A stretch of 64,000 nt of DNA from Corallincola platygyrae (GTDB lineage: Bacteria; Pseudomonadota; Gammaproteobacteria; Enterobacterales; Neiellaceae), in assembly GCF_039544265.1 (NCBI RefSeq), contig NZ_BAABLI010000007.1, positions 62,001-126,000 of the forward strand, written 5' to 3'. Below the pieces are notes generated by a model. The model saw only the letters and a program-made list of their open reading frames with translations. It searched no databases and was not told where the DNA came from. Positions 63,501 through 64,000 of the stretch are shown piece after piece. A program made the position numbers and the translations under genes. Within the stretch, counting starts at the first letter, position 1, and every line of letters begins with the position of its first letter.

Positions 63501-64000
63501 AGCGGATCAGCTGCATAGAAGCTGTTTAGTTCGTCGGGCTCAGTAAAACGGGTGACCCGTTTTTGAATATTGGAAAGAATGCGGCCCGCGGCATCCTGCA
63601 GGTTCTGGGCTTTGCGCTGGCGCTCATCAAGCAGCGCCTGTTTTTGCGCCTCAAAACTCTCGTAAACCTCTTCCCGCTTACTGAGAATGTCGGCAAGGAA
63701 TTCATCGTGTTCGCTGAATTTGCTTTCTAACTCTTCGAGTTGAACCAGCAGCCGTGTTAGCTGTTCATCGCATTTTTCTGGCGTGGTCGCTGCGCCGAGG
63801 GCGTTGGTAATGCCCTGTGAGAACAACTTGAATGACGCAGAAAACTCAGCGACAGCTTCCGCCGAACCCAGCTCTTTTTGCTTAAGACGGGCTCTTGCAC
63901 GGCTTTGATTTAACTTGGCATAGACTTCTGAAATCGCTTCAACGATAGCGGTACGCTGCTGTGCATCATCGACTTTCAGGCTGGTCATCAGCTCAGAGAG
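60581..64000 (-). CDS. giant 'DNA repair ATPase', 5' end cut by the window
   Basis: At least 1135 aa and still open at the window edge, so the N-terminus is missing. The visible part is helical and coiled-coil-rich at first, then has an AAA-type core: Walker A SPPGYGKTTLMEY near residue 646 and Walker B LYLDDIQHTNPEFL, with CVVMAGNPYTESGEVFKIPDMLANRADI. It ends in a long coiled-coil-rich tail. The family is annotated as 'DNA repair ATPase' by name only. It is followed by PLD-like and zinc-ribbon genes in one operon. Function inferred only. Confidence 0.8.
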   Translation of the reverse strand, partial: LSELMTSLKVDDAQQRTAIVEAISEVYAKLNQSRARARLKQKELGSAEAVAEFSASFKLFSQGITNALGAATTPEKCDEQLTRLLVQLEELESKFSEHDEFLADILSKREEVYESFEAQKQALLDERQRKAQNLQDAAGRILSNIQKRVTRFTEPDELNSFYAADPLVLKVREISEQLRQLDDPVKADDIDARFKMGKDQALKSLRDKSEIYEEGGNVIKLGPRHKFSVNTQPLDITILPRNKVLNYHLTGTDYFEAVDDQRLVELSDFWQAELPSESPALYRAEYLAGQILDAAEQYQDDLSPESLRQLVSDQEALIKKVREFAAPRYKEGYQKGVHDHDAGRILAAVVPLKASVDLLVYDPKSRGLAIVFWANNQQSNAVKGWVERARSAVTMQSLFSSNQALTLLQQEVTDCLSAFIQQHPIPASELEIRTAAVYLVEELARDRTEFVTSKYADRLVASLKQALSTGRTFQVFETALSQLKGLAGDRWALTQSWLTAMVDSQGDKLADCAPYIAEAVAIINAEERVGRRHSEADLNFTVDELLGEHERIEQQALKLRLDSFLANYQSHRDDFVPKYHHYLEVRQQVISDRRKQLKLHEFVSRPLSSFVRNRLINEVYLPIIGDNLAKQMGTVGENKRTDLMGLLMMISPPGYGKTTLMEYVANRLGLIFMKINCPSLGHEVDSLDPTQAPNATAKQELDKLNLALEMGSNVMLYLDDIQHTNPEFLQKFISLCDGTRRIEGVWQGQSKTYDMRGKKFCVVMAGNPYTESGEVFKIPDMLANRADIYNLGEVLGGMDEQFALSYIENSLTSNAVLQPLATRDMKDLYRFVSMVETNTLNTNDLSHSYSGAEVNEILDVLRKLMVVRDVLLKVNKQYIVSASQAEKYRTEPAFKLQGSYRNMNKMAEKISAVMNDAELQQVIADHYLGEAQLLTGGAEENLLKLGEMRDTHSEQEAQRWQQIKADFVRARSLGGDDADTGTQVVSQLYDLVAGVKQAVSLIDGQQDGVKEVGAQTVQALNNLAESQREASGRQVEIIEQQHAASRTKFNKSAKAFLVLAKVFSKSLSRVEVVNQPIPGLERMAKQIAELLRLFAETQKLSNHESKQIDILLKNIGQLEAQLAKTGAKSGSKSLTEEME

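Noticed and set aside
1..64000. CRISPR arrays, insertion sequences and transposases
   Set aside because: No regularly spaced repeats, transposase genes or paired terminal inverted repeats were seen.

Overview
The window reads as chromosomal DNA of a nitrogen-fixing marine gammaproteobacterium, plausibly of the Alteromonadales/Vibrionales neighbourhood. The reasons are a Mo-nitrogenase cluster with sigma-54/NifA-type promoters, the yejK-yejL-yejM block, a malEFGK maltose importer, a tRNA-Pro(GGG) close to the enterobacterial one, and integron-cassette-like genes of a kind common in marine gammaproteobacteria. Species cannot be named from the sequence alone.

Region 1 (1-16350) is a nif cluster transcribed on the minus strand: nifH-nifD-nifK-nifT-nifY-small DUF6129-like gene, then nifE-nifN-nifX-ferredoxin III (fdxB)-RseC-like gene-P-type cation ATPase. 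nifH and nifE each have a -24/-12 promoter with an upstream TGT-N10-ACA NifA site. Stem-loops sit between nifH and nifD and between nifK and nifT. The two nif halves are separated by four plus-strand genes of A+T-richer look (7650-10281): a DUF6795-like membrane-anchored protein, a class-3 lipase with GHSLG, a small unknown protein and an exported unknown protein. I read these as a candidate secreted-lipase/immunity cassette, possibly type VI secretion cargo. nifB, nifA/L, nifUSV, nifM, nifQ, nifF and rnf are not in the window.

Region 2 (16351-32800) is housekeeping and transport: a group IV (eukaryotic-type) ornithine decarboxylase, HinT, an M61 peptidase with PDZ, a chemotaxis receptor, an exported M23 peptidase with a duplicated PTPS/QueD-like gene upstream, the malE-malF-malG-malK operon, yejK/yejL/yejM, and tRNA-Pro.

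Region 3 (32800-51730) carries an unknown exported protein, YfcC and SLC13 carboxylate-type permeases, two small unknown genes, a NUDIX lipoprotein, and a tight light-repair operon (cryptochrome-DASH, photolyase, DUF2256, iron-sulfur (6-4) photolyase). It continues with a PQQ-type sugar dehydrogenase, a three-gene ABC exporter/lipocalin operon, and a DsbD/ScsB-like reductase with an exported redoxin.

Region 4 (51730-54660) looks like a short accessory array: same-strand small genes (a membrane-anchored unknown, NADAR, a four-helix membrane protein, Sel1 repeats, an unknown), separated by palindromic attC-like spacers and a repeated spacer element. No integrase is seen in the window.

Region 5 (54661-64000) holds an alpha/beta hydrolase, a MepM-like M23 endopeptidase, YfcE phosphodiesterase, two unknown genes, and a minus-strand operon of a very large 'DNA repair ATPase' (cut by the window edge), a PLD-like protein and a small zinc-ribbon protein.
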